From contig JANBQC010000758.1 in assembly GCA_027576995.1 (NCBI GenBank), positions 1 through 11,656 of the forward strand: a stretch of 11,656 nt of DNA, read 5' to 3'. The notes under the pieces were generated by a model, which was not told where the DNA came from, did not search any database, and worked only from the letters and a program-made list of their open reading frames with translations. Of this stretch, positions 1 through 8,924 are shown one piece after another. The position numbers and the translations under genes were made by a program. Positions within the stretch are counted from its first letter, which is position 1; each line of letters opens with the position of its first letter. This stretch comes from Dimargaris cristalligena (Eukaryota; Kickxellomycota; Dimargaritomycetes; Dimargaritales; Dimargaritaceae).

Positions 1-1727
1 TTTTTCGCCACTCTATAGCTATCGGGACTTTTTATTTATTTATTTCGTCAAGTTTTTCCCATCGCTGCACAACATATCTGGTGAATTCTTTAGCCTTGAC
101 TAAAAAGTTGTGTTTATTAATAAGATATTCCACCAAGTATTTATACTAAAACTTAGGGATTATAAATTAGTAGATGCTCAGAATTAAAGGACTAAACTCG
201 GGCTAAATAATAATAAAAGTGTTAAACTCGTTTATATAACCAAAATAAAAGGGAAGACAAGGGTCTTTGAATTATATCATTGGTTATATATGGTAAACCA
301 TTTGTTGGTATTACCAAAATAATAGTGACAAAGGAAACTTCAAACTAATAATTGGCTAGGGCTAAAGTTATACCCGTTGGTATAACCAAAACAAAGATAT
401 AAAAGGTATAAATGAACTTATAATAGGTTAAAGGAATAGCTGATACTCGTTGAAAGAGTACAGCAAGGGTATAAATGTAGTACTCGGAAAAATAATCCAA
501 TTAGAAATAAATGTATAGTTGTTGTATAACCATAACAACTTATAAAAGTGAAAACTTAGGCTAGCAGTACCAATTCCTTGGCTAATCACCTAAATATAGA
601 TGGTGGTTTCAATAAAAGAGGAAAAATAAATAGAACAATGTCAAATACCACTATAGCCATTTGTCTATATCACAATAATATTATTACCTCCTTACAATAA
701 TATAAATTATAATTAATAAACTTATACCTATATTGGTTTAATTGGTTTGATCAACACACCAAGTACAGCACAGCTAGCTCATTTGTACATTATTAGCCAA
801 TGGAACTATAGTAATTCATAATATATGCTAAGTATTTATGTATATTGGTATTGGTTATAGGTCCCTATCACCTGTTTATTTAATCAATATGGGTGAAATT
901 CAGCTCGGCTGTATAAGGTTTTAACAGATATGTGTATGGGAAAATCAGTGGGATGATAATTTTCAACCAGTAGTATTTGCCTCATCAAACGGATTTTTTG
1001 TTATACAGCCTTGTTGAACTACTCCTATATGTAAAACTGGTGTACAGAATATTGTAACCTAAAGGTGCCAATGTATACTATTGGTGGTCTTCTATATAAA
1101 CCTCTCTTATATATTAAACCATATCCTAGGGTAATACCTGGTACTATAGTGATCTATCACATACCCCAGTTAACACCATTAGACCCCATCCTTACACTTT
1201 GGTTTTGATCCAGACTCTTGATGCCCCCATTAGATCCTACCAGATTCTAATGGATACTTATCAATACTTACTGTTACCATTGTTTCCTATTTCTAGGATT
1301 ACCTAGTATCATTCTCAAAATAGAAGCCGCCTTCTTGGCCTTGCCCTTTTACTGCTCAATTTAGACTGCTCTAATTGGCCTCAATAACCCCCAGTGCTAG
1401 ATTTATAGGAAGTCTGTCTGGGTTTACTTTAATCAATAGTTGATAGTATACATCAGCTAGAATAAGGCGATGGTAATGCATTTCCTGTAATATCAATATA
1501 TTCACTAAATATAGATGGACTCCAACTCCTGGTCGCCAATATTTTAAGAATGTAACTTAGTTGTAGCAGTATTCTTAATACTGTTAGCATTTGTTTCAGG
1601 GCTGTTTGGACATGTCGTTTGACTATACGATAGCTAATGGCTCTACATGTTTATGTGAAGCTACCCACAATATAAGTGAGCCTACCAACGGCTGGTAAAG
1701 TATAGCAAGGTTACATCAACCGCGCCC
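1..1727. other. AT-rich intergenic region, no gene seen
   Basis: No ATG-initiated reading frame of useful length and no tRNA or rRNA signature is visible on either strand. The stretch is AT-rich with short scattered palindromes of the type TTGGTA-N-TACCAA (305-317, 377-389, with relatives near 281-300 and 516-540). A TATA-like string occurs near 1093-1099 but leads to no recognisable gene. The last few hundred bases probably include the promoter of the NDUFAF4-like gene; a CCAAT pentamer lies near 1531-1535. Confidence 0.6.
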
Positions 1728-1823
1728 ATGGGGGAAATCCCTTGGGACGTTGTGCCCCAAATACCAACCCAACCAACACGCCCGATCCTAACCACACATT
1801 CCATTGTTCCTCCTTTAACTTAG
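1728..1823 (+). other. Possible upstream ORF (31 codons) before the NDUFAF4-like gene
   Basis: An ATG at 1728 in a GC-rich context (CGCCCATGGG) opens a 31-codon frame that stops with TAG at 1821-1823, about 100 nt before the main ATG at 1927. The peptide starts MGEIPWDVV and is rich in Pro and Thr. If transcription starts upstream of 1728, this would be an upstream ORF that scanning ribosomes meet first. The transcription start is unknown, so the frame may lie outside the mRNA. No family is recognised. The 103 nt between its stop and 1927 are pyrimidine-rich and contain no ATG. Confidence 0.3.
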
Positions 1824-1926
1824 TCCTTCCACTCATTGTCTGTTATTGCTATTTATTCTTTCTGAAGGTTTTCTACTGGTATTTTATTCTGAATTCCCTT
1901 ATTCCTCGGTTTACCTCTCCTTTGCC

Positions 1927-2655
1927 ATGGGAAACTATATTTCTCGTTCTGTTCGGCAGTATCCTCGCCCGACCGCATCTCTAGGAAAAGGTCCTAGTCG
2001 CACTCTACCCAAATCAAATTCTCCTTCGACGAAGAGCGCCGAGACTCAGAGTAGACTAGAACAGAATATTGCCCAGGAAAAGCAAATCAACAGCCAAATT
2101 CAGCAAAACCTAGGTGCCTTTTTCAAACCCCGAGAGACCGCAATCCCTCTTCAGAGAGTGGCTGGAAGCAAGGTAAGAGACATGTACCCATTCGAGCAAG
2201 GTTCAAGTGACCTTCCCACTTCTCTTCGACCCATTGACCGCTGGTTTACGATACTACACCCCTGTTCAGCCTACCTGAGCCACTGCCGTGACTACAAGAA
2301 TAGCAGTTATACACAGCTTTCTATAAACTAATAGGTTATTTTACCCGCTGCTCTTGAGCTACGCGCTTCCCAATAGACCGAGTCCCCTCTTATTACCATC
2401 AAGAACCGCAGCAAGGCCGATAACATTGAACAAATAAATACACGCAACAAACTCTCTTCCGATGCCTTACAGCTCTTCTTGATCGATCTTAAACCCCCAC
2501 CAGGCCAATCAAGTCTCAGTATCGCCGAGCTATCCCGTAAATATAACATTGACGAAAACCTCGTTCGTGTGCTGGGCCACTACTACTCGCCAACCTTCCC
2601 CCCGCCTCCAACTAAAGTGGCTTCGGCGGATGTGCCCAAGTCCACTGTTCACTAA
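1927..2655 (+). CDS. NDUFAF4: NDUFAF4-like mitochondrial complex I assembly factor (2 exons, 174 aa)
   Basis: Exons are 1927-2172 (82 codons) and 2377-2655 (92 codons plus TAA). The intron, 2173-2376 (204 nt), begins GTAAGA after AAG and ends CAATAG before ACC; both borders fall between codons, and a branch-like ACTAAT lies near 2325. The ATG sits in a strong GCCATGG context. The product starts MGNYISRSVRQYPRP, like the MGxxxxRxIRxF start of NDUFAF4 (UPF0240 family), with Gly2 and Ser6 suiting N-myristoylation. After a Ser/Pro/Gln-rich middle, the C-terminal half (ALQLFLIDLKPPP, then SIAELSRKYNIDENLVRVL, then HYYSPTFPPP) matches the conserved tail in which a short helix pair precedes a leucine-rich segment and an F-P-P motif. 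The length of 174 is almost that of the human protein (175). Family members act in mitochondria in early assembly of NADH dehydrogenase. Without splicing the frame stops at 2331. The match is from memory of the family. Confidence 0.85.
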
Positions 2656-2661
2656 AATAAA
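2656..2661 (+). terminator. Polyadenylation signal AATAAA for the NDUFAF4-like gene
   Basis: A perfect AATAAA directly follows the TAA stop (2653-2655). It would place cleavage within the 129-bp spacer shared with the convergent TIMELESS gene, giving a very short 3' UTR. Confidence 0.55.
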
Positions 2662-2721
2662 AAGACATTGATCCATAATGTGGCCATTTTCGATGTTTCG
2701 TTCATTATTATATGGAATATC

Positions 2722-2727
2722 TTTATT
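2722..2727 (-). terminator. Polyadenylation signal AATAAA for the TIMELESS gene
   Basis: The minus strand reads AATAAA about 58 nt beyond the TAG stop at 2787-2785. Together with the plus-strand signal at 2656-2661, it defines a compact tail-to-tail arrangement in which the two 3' ends may come very close or overlap. Confidence 0.6.
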
Positions 2728-2739
2728 GTGGTCCGAGGC

Positions 2740-2788
2740 CTAGCCATGCCATCGGCCAAATTGGAGCCGATAATCGGAGAATGGCTAG
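2740..2788. repeat. Nested inverted repeat in the convergent 3' spacer
   Basis: An outer 8-bp stem pairs CTAGCCAT (2740-2747) with ATGGCTAG (2781-2788). Inside it, ATCGGC (2751-2756) pairs with GCCGAT (2766-2771). The outer right arm overlaps the stop codon of the TIMELESS gene. The structure could form in either transcript and may help 3' end formation; that role is inference. Confidence 0.5.
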
Positions 2789-5700
2789 TCAGAGAGGTTA
2801 TAGTGATCCACCTCTTCCGGGCTGTCCACAAAGGCTGGTGCTAATTCGGGTTCCCTGATGGGAATACTCTCAGGTTTAGGTAGTCGAGCCTCTCGTTTAC
2901 GGGCTTCGAGCATATCCGGTCGCAAACAATCGGCACGGCCCCGGCTAAATAGTACCTATTCTCAATGGAAGGGTTATATCAATGTCATAAGGAAGTTCGC
3001 CGTTATAATAAATCACAAATCAAATCTATGGGTAGACGCAGCGGGGATTCAAAACCATTGCCATAATGCAAACAATGGTCGGGGCCACTCCAACCAATTA
3101 TATAGCCAGCGGATGGGAAGGGATAGATTACGTACTTCAATGTATTCGAGGGGGTCGGACTGTAGACGAAACAGGAATTGGCGCGTAATATCTTGGATGA
3201 AGTAAACCAGGGCGGACCAGGCTGAGACGGGCCGAGTCACCATTTCGTTCCGCTCTTTGTAAGTCCAGGTGAACGGAGTTGGGTTTACTAAAGAGGTCGG
3301 CTTTTCAAGCGACTCGTACATTTTAATATTTTTCTGGTCTTGCAGTATACCGTTAAAAAGCTCCAAAACTGATAGCTAGTGGGTAGGTCGTGTAGAGTGG
3401 AGTTGAAAAAGCATGTCCCAAGGTAATACAATAGAAAACAGATGATTAGAATATAAATGAATTTACATGTTTAGAATAGTGCAGTGTGAGATCAGCAGTG
3501 CGAATAACCCATGAGGGTCACTGAAACGAATATATTACCTTAAAGAACAGGCCCTCGTAACCCAGTTTAACTCCGATTCGGTGCAACATGGTAACGATCC
3601 AATAAATGGAAGTTGAAGAGTGGTCCCGATAGTTGGCCAGAAGCCGGCAGTAATTACGAACAACCGATTCTCTGGCCAAATCCTGTCCCATAGCAACGTA
3701 TAGGTTAATAAAGGTGTGCCAAAAAAATGTGGTTAGTCTCAATGGGATACGTACTCTAGACAGATAAGAGTAAGGCCAGGCTATTGCGTGGTGGTAGCAC
3801 ATGTAATGTATGGATCGTTGGAATAGTAAGAATATATTATGTTATAAGAGCGCGGCTTACTCTTTCACAGGACTCCAAGTCAAACTCTCGCTCTACGTAA
3901 ATAGGCAGCCGCTCCTCTTCACTGTGCTCTGATTCAGGGTCGGGATCGGGATTGGCTTCAACATCGTCACCATCTTTAACAGGGGGCTTGTCATCGGTCG
4001 TAGGGTCCTTGGTGGCTAATCTCCAGCATATGCAAATATAAAAAATACGGGGTGATGTATTAAGATTCATATACCACGATTACACAGCCAATTGGGAAGA
4101 TAATCCAATAAAAGGACTATAAATACCTCGAATGGATATAAATATGTCAAAATTATGCAAAGTCTGATGTGTGCATGAGTCTACTGTACCTTTCCGGGAC
4201 TTCTTGCGAGGCTTCTCCTTTTTGCGAATCACGAGATGCTTCTCATGACTGGAGTAATATTCAAGCATCCTTAAATATAGATGCACCAACTCGACAACGT
4301 TTAGCGCATGCCTAAAGTCGTGGAATAGGTTTAGGTAAAATGATCATAATATATAGACAATTAGCGGGTGTGAGAAATTGAATACTGGCTCAGAACTAGC
4401 ACCCACGACGACTGAAAATATTGGTTCGATTGTAAACAGAATGGTTGATTTTCTCTTCCTAGGAAATATGGGATACCAGATTCCAAAAACATTCCCAGGA
4501 ATATAAATTGGTTGCATAAAAAATCCCACTCGACAAAGAGATGTTGATTAGCATTAAAGGCAGTAAGTACTTACTTTTGATCCATCTGGGGAATGGCTGG
4601 ATCGCGGGCGAGCGAGGTCAATAACTCGAGGGTGGAGACCTCGTAGCATAGACCTCGGAAGATTGCATCCACAGCAGTGCGGGGTTCAATGCTAGAGTGG
4701 TTTGAGATATAAATATAAGCGGACATAAGTTGCTTAAATGACCAGACAGCGACCTGGGCCGAAGTGGCTTGTTTGTCTTCCAAGAAGGTGCGCAGGGTAC
4801 GGATGACCATGCCTACATGGGGGAGAGTCATGACGGTCTCTACGAGATTAAATGGGTATTGGTCGGCCAAAGGGTTCGAAGCAACAATGGCTATAGTGTC
4901 AGTGGCTGGTTCCGGATCCTCTGCCACTGCCGGCAGGGCTTCAGGAGGGTCCTGTAGGCTAAACGGATACTCGAAACGACGAGGATCCGCATCAGCCGAG
5001 GCCTGTTGATCATTCAGCAGAACTACGCTACTGATGCTGAATGCAGTCAGGTACAAGTGGCGCAATGCGTCCTGGGGTTTTATAAAGGGCCGCCGTAGTT
5101 CAATATCCCGCCCAACCGCCGTGAATAGCGGGCCAAACGCAGTGGATCGGAGGAGCAGTTTAATCAGGTCGCCCAAAATGGTAAACGTGTGGCGGTCCTG
5201 GAAAGGATGGCGGGTTTTCTCAAGGCTTTCCGATTTGGGTGGTCGCACCCGCACGTTCGACTTCTTGTTGGAGTTGAGGGAAGCGTCCAGGGGTTGCGTC
5301 ACCGTCTGAGAATTTAAAACCGACATCACTTGGCCGTTTTTACCCCGAACCACGAAGGTCCCGCCGAATCGCGAGTGCCGAGACGAGCGACGGGTAGTCG
5401 GTTTCAGGGTCTGCAGTTTTTTTTCGGCCTGGAGCCGGTGGGAAATCCGATCACCCTCTATGTCCGCTAGATTGCGAAATAACTGCTGGGGCTGGACATC
5501 CTTCAGCAAAAGGTAGATTATGTCATGGATAATCAGGTTAAACTTGGTGTACTCCTTCTGGCCCGCCGAGGCCGCAAATCGGGCGATGAGTTGGAAGACG
5601 GTGGTCGAGTGGAATTTTTCAATCAGGATTTCCTGCAGTTTACCGTGGGCGAGCAATTCGCCCGATGCGGAAATGGAGACGTGGGGGTCGGGAATCTCGA

Positions 5701-6478
5701 GCAAGTTACGGAAGAGAATAAGGATTCCGTTGACCATTAAATTTTCCTTGGCCGCGACTGAGGTTGATGTATAGGCCTGGGTGATGGTTAGACAGTGCTG
5801 TAGTAGTCGAAGGAGGATGTTCAGGGCAGTCGGATGTGTAGCGAAGGCCATTTTGTAACTACACAGCGCGCGTTCGAACCATGAGGCCTCTCGTCGTTCT
5901 TCGCTGCTTAAAAACCAGGTCAGGACCACAAAGAGTTCGATTGTCATCATACAGAAGTTGAAGTTGCGGGTGGTGGTCGCACCAGAGGACAGGAGACTGG
6001 GCTTTAATGAGCCGCCGCCATCATCAGCGGCGCCAGCGTCACCGTCGTTACTCTCACTATCCCCAGTGGCTAGGCCACTCGGTTTTTTACTGGCCAGAAG
6101 GTTTTTGGCCGCGGTGTAGGCGTCCGCGGTCTTCAACAAGTTCTCCGCATTGAGTATAAAAATGGGCAGCAGGTCCCTTTGCAATATACTCCAGTCCCCG
6201 AGCCATCCTAGGACATGGCGGGCCGGGTTTGTGTCGTCTTCGCGGATATACCGCTTGAGATCCCGGAGGCACTCCATGCATTCGTCACCCATGAGGTACT
6301 TGAGGGATACGCCAGCGGTGGGCAAGTCCGCACCCGAGGACGGAGACAAGGGCTGATTCGGCTCCAGAGCCTGCTCAAAACCGCCCAGGGCGGAACAGAC
6401 CGAGAAGACCTGATTCTGGAAAGCCTCGAGGTTGGCTTTATATTCGCGTTCCTCTTCAGCCAGGGGATCGTTCAACAT
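2785..6478 (-). CDS. TOF1: TIMELESS/Tof1/Swi1 replication fork-protection complex subunit (6 exons, 911 aa)
   Basis: Exons on the minus strand are 6478-4575, 4311-4190, 4015-3861, 3682-3539, 3375-3136 and 2955-2785. Introns are 263, 174, 178, 163 and 180 nt, with donors GTAAGT, GTACAG, GTAAGC, GTAATA and GTACGT and all acceptors AG. Phases match at each junction. The TIMELESS N-terminal region holds CSALGGFE (28-35), YLMGDECMECLRDLKRYIR (61-79), LGDWSILQRDLLPI (93-106), RNFNFCMM (171-178) and the signature RHSRFGGTFVVRG (367-379). Splicing restores HLYLRMLEYYS (645-655), a basic RKKEKPRKKSRK run, an acidic exon-3 stretch, EREFDLESCER, ESVVRNYCRLLANYR, LHRIGVKLGYEGLFFK|LSVLELFNGIL and YIE|VLFSRGRADC. 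The family pairs with Tipin/Csm3/Swi3, travels with the replisome, and supports checkpoint signalling and fork pausing in the nucleus. The ATG context is ACCATG. The protein ends 56 residues after the last junction, shorter than human TIMELESS or yeast Tof1, with no PARP1-binding C-terminal domain visible. Low-complexity inserts lie near residues 135-168 and 500-535. Confidence 0.95.
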
Positions 6479-6713
6479 GGTCGCTTAGAATTGAAAAGGG
6501 GTTCGTTGGAGACAGGGCTGAATGGACCGTGGGTATTGGTAGAAAGTAAAATGATAATAATAGGACCTTAGTTGTAGGAAACGGTTTGGAGGATAGAGAG
6601 GTGTTGCTTGTAAGAAATGAATTAGAGGCAAGAGGAATGGGAAACATAGTCTACCCAAGGGGATCACTAGCAAGCCTAAATAAAGGTGTGCTCACCCAAT
6701 ACTTGTACTCCGA

Positions 6714-6733
6714 ATGTGTGTGTTTACACACAT
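6714..6733. repeat. 8-bp hairpin ATGTGTGT-GTTT-ACACACAT
   Basis: A perfect 8-bp inverted repeat with a 4-nt loop lies about 240 bp upstream of the TIMELESS ATG. The alternating purine-pyrimidine arms could favour Z-DNA or cruciform extrusion, and the loop edge contains a forkhead-type TGTTTAC. Confidence 0.5.
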
Positions 6734-6778
6734 GTTGTGGGAGATGGTATAAACACGGCCATTGGTAATTGGTAAACA
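6721..6778 (-). promoter_or_regulatory. Upstream cluster: three forkhead-type sites and tandem CCAAT boxes
   Basis: Upstream of the TIMELESS gene lie three matches to the forkhead core RTAAACA: TGTTTAC (6721-6727, reverse orientation), ATAAACA (6749-6755) and GTAAACA (6772-6778). Two CCAAT boxes on the gene's strand (6772-6768 and 6765-6761) are spaced by 7 bp from start to start. The cluster sits 243-300 bp before the ATG. Forkhead factors time cell-cycle genes in yeasts, and CCAAT boxes bind the Hap/NF-Y complex; use of these sites here is inference. No clear TATA box or MCB (ACGCGT) was seen between them and the ATG. Confidence 0.4.
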
Positions 6779-8126
6779 ACACCCTTGTCCGCTTGTATTT
6801 GTATTGCTGCAAAGTACAGGATTGGCGGAAGTTTATTTTTCATCGATTATCGTTAATAGATGCCGCCGACGTTTTGTTATTTATTGGGGATACTTATTTC
6901 ACCCAATGGACAAGTCCACGGCCTATAATAACCGAAAAGTCGTTGTGCACATGTGTAAAGAACACGGCAGAGACAAATTTTGATAGTAAAAATAGAATAA
7001 ACTAATAGGGTCGGATGGTAGGAAGGAATAAAAGGAGAAAGATAGAGAAAACAATTTTCGCACGAAAATTTTTCCTTTCTACTTCGGGGAAAGTAATATT
7101 TTTACGGAAAAATTTTTCTTTCCCCTCTATTAACATAATATGTTTAAAAAACGAATTTTATCTTGTACGATCATTTCCATATTTATTCGCGCTGTTACGA
7201 CGGAGACGCAGTTATCACCTTAATGAAGCATCCAATCGTCGTCTCTGAAACTGTGGGTGGAAAGGAACCACCGACAACAAAGTCCAACTACGGTAAACAG
7301 AGGTTGTCGATGATAAATGACCTTCGCTGGTGACCGCAAGAGCGTCTCCGGCGATATTATAACTATCCTTGACGTTTGGTATCTTTAAACCCACCGATTA
7401 TGATCTTGAATTCGGGGAGCACGAATAAGACCGCGAGTATGACTAATAATTATGAATATGTTGCCCTATATGGTTATTTCCTCGCGGATATTTCCAATAA
7501 ACTATTACATAAATTATTCTGAATATATCTTTGAAGTAACCCGATCGATCACTTATTAGAGAAGGATTCACGAGGGTGAAGTTGAAAGTAACTAGGATGC
7601 CTTGAGTTCGTTAATATCAGTCTGATTTTATTAATCGGTTTGATTATTTTATACATAATATTAATATTCGTTAAACAACATTACGGCTCGAAAGTCTCGC
7701 CACCGTCCTGTCTTTCTGAGGGTGACAGAGTCCTCGTCACCACCAGGGCCAACATCCCCAGTTTCCCGGCCTACAGCCCCGAAGAAGCAGTGCCTTGTCC
7801 CAAGCACTCTGCCGCGGCCCGGTTCTCCACTACCCGGCAGGACCACGTCGAATCTTCCCGGATCCCTGGACCGTGCTATTACGCATTCAATGCTACCGGC
7901 AGGCCGCCATGTTCAATATTAAGGAACCTTTTAGGGTAGTTTTTAGAAAAAATATAGGCTTATTGAGGGATATGGTTGTCAACTGAATACAAAGGTATTT
8001 ATACAAGCGAATGCCTGGCGGCAGAGAAACGGTAAATACAGGGAGCGTTGGATATAAATAGTGTAGAACTTGCTCGCCAAATTGCTGTACCGTACAAAGC
8101 GAGGTGGAACCCTAGGCATCGGTTTG
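6779..8126. other. Intergenic region with a GC-rich, ATG-less open frame near 7677-7939
   Basis: Apart from the palindromes at 7053-7125, no certain gene lies here. The plus frame from the TAA at 7589-7591 to the TAG at 7937-7939 is open for 115 codons but contains no ATG. Its second half (from about 7677) is distinctly GC-richer than its surroundings, with many C/G third positions, four cysteines, and a GDRVLVTTRAN stretch. It could be a relic exon or a mobile-element fragment; no family can be assigned. The opposite strand is also open over much of this island, which weakens the case. Confidence 0.4.
7053..7125. repeat. Two adjacent palindromes in an AT-rich intergenic stretch
   Basis: AATTTTCG (7053-7060) and CGAAAATT (7063-7070) form an 8-bp stem with a 2-nt centre. 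Sixteen bases later, GGGGAAAG (7086-7093) pairs with CTTTCCCC (7118-7125). The interior 7094-7117 pairs further, through a T-rich and an A-rich run, to a 4-nt ACGG loop with two mismatches. The right-hand segments of the two palindromes also resemble each other (CG, A run, T run, CTTTC). No protein is encoded here. Confidence 0.55.
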
Positions 8127-8417
8127 CTACTTATCCCCACTGAATGCACTTTTAACCTTGTGGCCTGCACTGGAAATCCTACTGGTGACTTTTTTTGCTG
8201 TCTTCGTGATAGTGGCCTTAACTTTTTGTAATCGGGTTTTAGGGGCAAGGGGTTTCGGCGTAGGTTTAGGTTTAGGGGGTGTTCACGTCCACGTCCTCTG
8301 GACTGGATCAGGACCAACTAGCGTCTTCTCTTCATATATTGGGGAGGCTGAAGCCATCAATAGACCGACGGTGGTAATACCGGCAAGTAGAATGGTAAAC
8401 ACGAAGGAAAAAATCAT
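8127..8417 (-). CDS. Putative small secreted cationic protein with in-frame TGA at codon 45
   Basis: The first ATG after a TATA box (ATG at 8417-8415) opens a 44-codon frame that ends at TGA 8285-8283. Residues 1-24 look like a signal peptide: MIFSF, a hydrophobic core FTILLAGITTVGLLM, then ASA before SPIYEEK. After the TGA, the same frame stays open for 51 codons to TAG 8129-8127. It encodes a Pro-Lys linker (TPPKPKPTPKPLAPK) and a basic, amphipathic-looking segment (KVKATITKTAKKVTSRIS, then SAGHKVKSAFSGDK). If the TGA is bypassed the product has 96 residues. The codon before it is preceded by TGG in a duplicated ACGTGG-ACGTGA, so TGG to TGA is one base away. Explanations are a nonsense allele or pseudogene, readthrough, a sequencing error, or a weak intron (GTGAAC donor at 8286, acceptor CACCAG), unlike the GTA donors elsewhere in the window. 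No homologue is recognised; secretion and membrane-active roles are inference. Confidence 0.5.
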
Positions 8418-8616
8418 TTTCGAATGAACGTGAAAGTATGAGATGGGATGGGGAAAAGTGAGGGTGAAGTCGGTCACAGTGGGATTGGTATAATGATCTG
8501 TCAAGTAATGAAACCGATGGGAGTACAAGTGAGGGGGGTTGTTGATAGATGAATATAGAAGAAATGAAGAGTTGGTTGGTGATATGATAGTATGGAGGTA
8601 GGGTGGTCACCACATG

Positions 8617-8627
8617 CTTTATATATA
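8617..8627 (-). promoter_or_regulatory. TATA box of the small secreted-protein gene
   Basis: The minus strand reads TATATATAAAG about 200 nt upstream of the ATG at 8417. The sequence between them is rich in C, T and A, poor in G, and contains no ATG, as expected of a 5' leader. Immediately downstream lies GTGGT-C-ACCAC (8603-8613), a short dyad. Together these support a genuine transcription unit on this strand. Confidence 0.55.
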
Positions 8628-8924
8628 TGACGAGGTGCCCATCATCTCGTTCCGGCTACAGCAGTGAACTTAGCAAAACTCTTTTCCCGTTTACACGGGC
8701 CAGCTTACCCCTGTTCGCTGGGTACACGGTGAGCAAACCCACTACTTCTGTGTGCGTTGCCACTGTTCCGCCAATACAAAGAATATTTTATGGATCGGTC
8801 CAATTCTGCGGAAATACGAAACTCCGATTTAAAAAAAGGCTTTATAGGTTGAACATAAATTTCTTGTCGATTATCATATTTTCATTTTACTTGAATGCAT
8901 ATGCGGCTATGCTAAGTTTCGCCC

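Noticed and set aside
1846..2331. Unspliced 161-codon reading of the NDUFAF4-like gene from an upstream non-ATG start
   Set aside because: The first part is leader and the last 50 codons are intron; splicing at 2173/2376 gives a protein of family length with the conserved C-terminus.
2858..3205. 115-codon plus-strand ORF
   Set aside because: It is antisense to exons 5 and 6 and intron 5 of the TIMELESS gene and has no family features.
4344..4529. Possible extra TIMELESS exon in the 263-nt first intron
   Set aside because: The joined exon 1 and exon 2 already restore the family motif in phase, and the open frame there has no TIMELESS similarity.
4764..6571. Several plus-strand ORFs of 60-118 codons
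   Set aside because: They are shadows of TIMELESS exon 1.
8261..8279. Telomere-like TTTAGG repeats on the plus strand
   Set aside because: Only about three units; they lie in the Pro-Lys codons (CCT AAA) of the small secreted-protein frame, which explain them.
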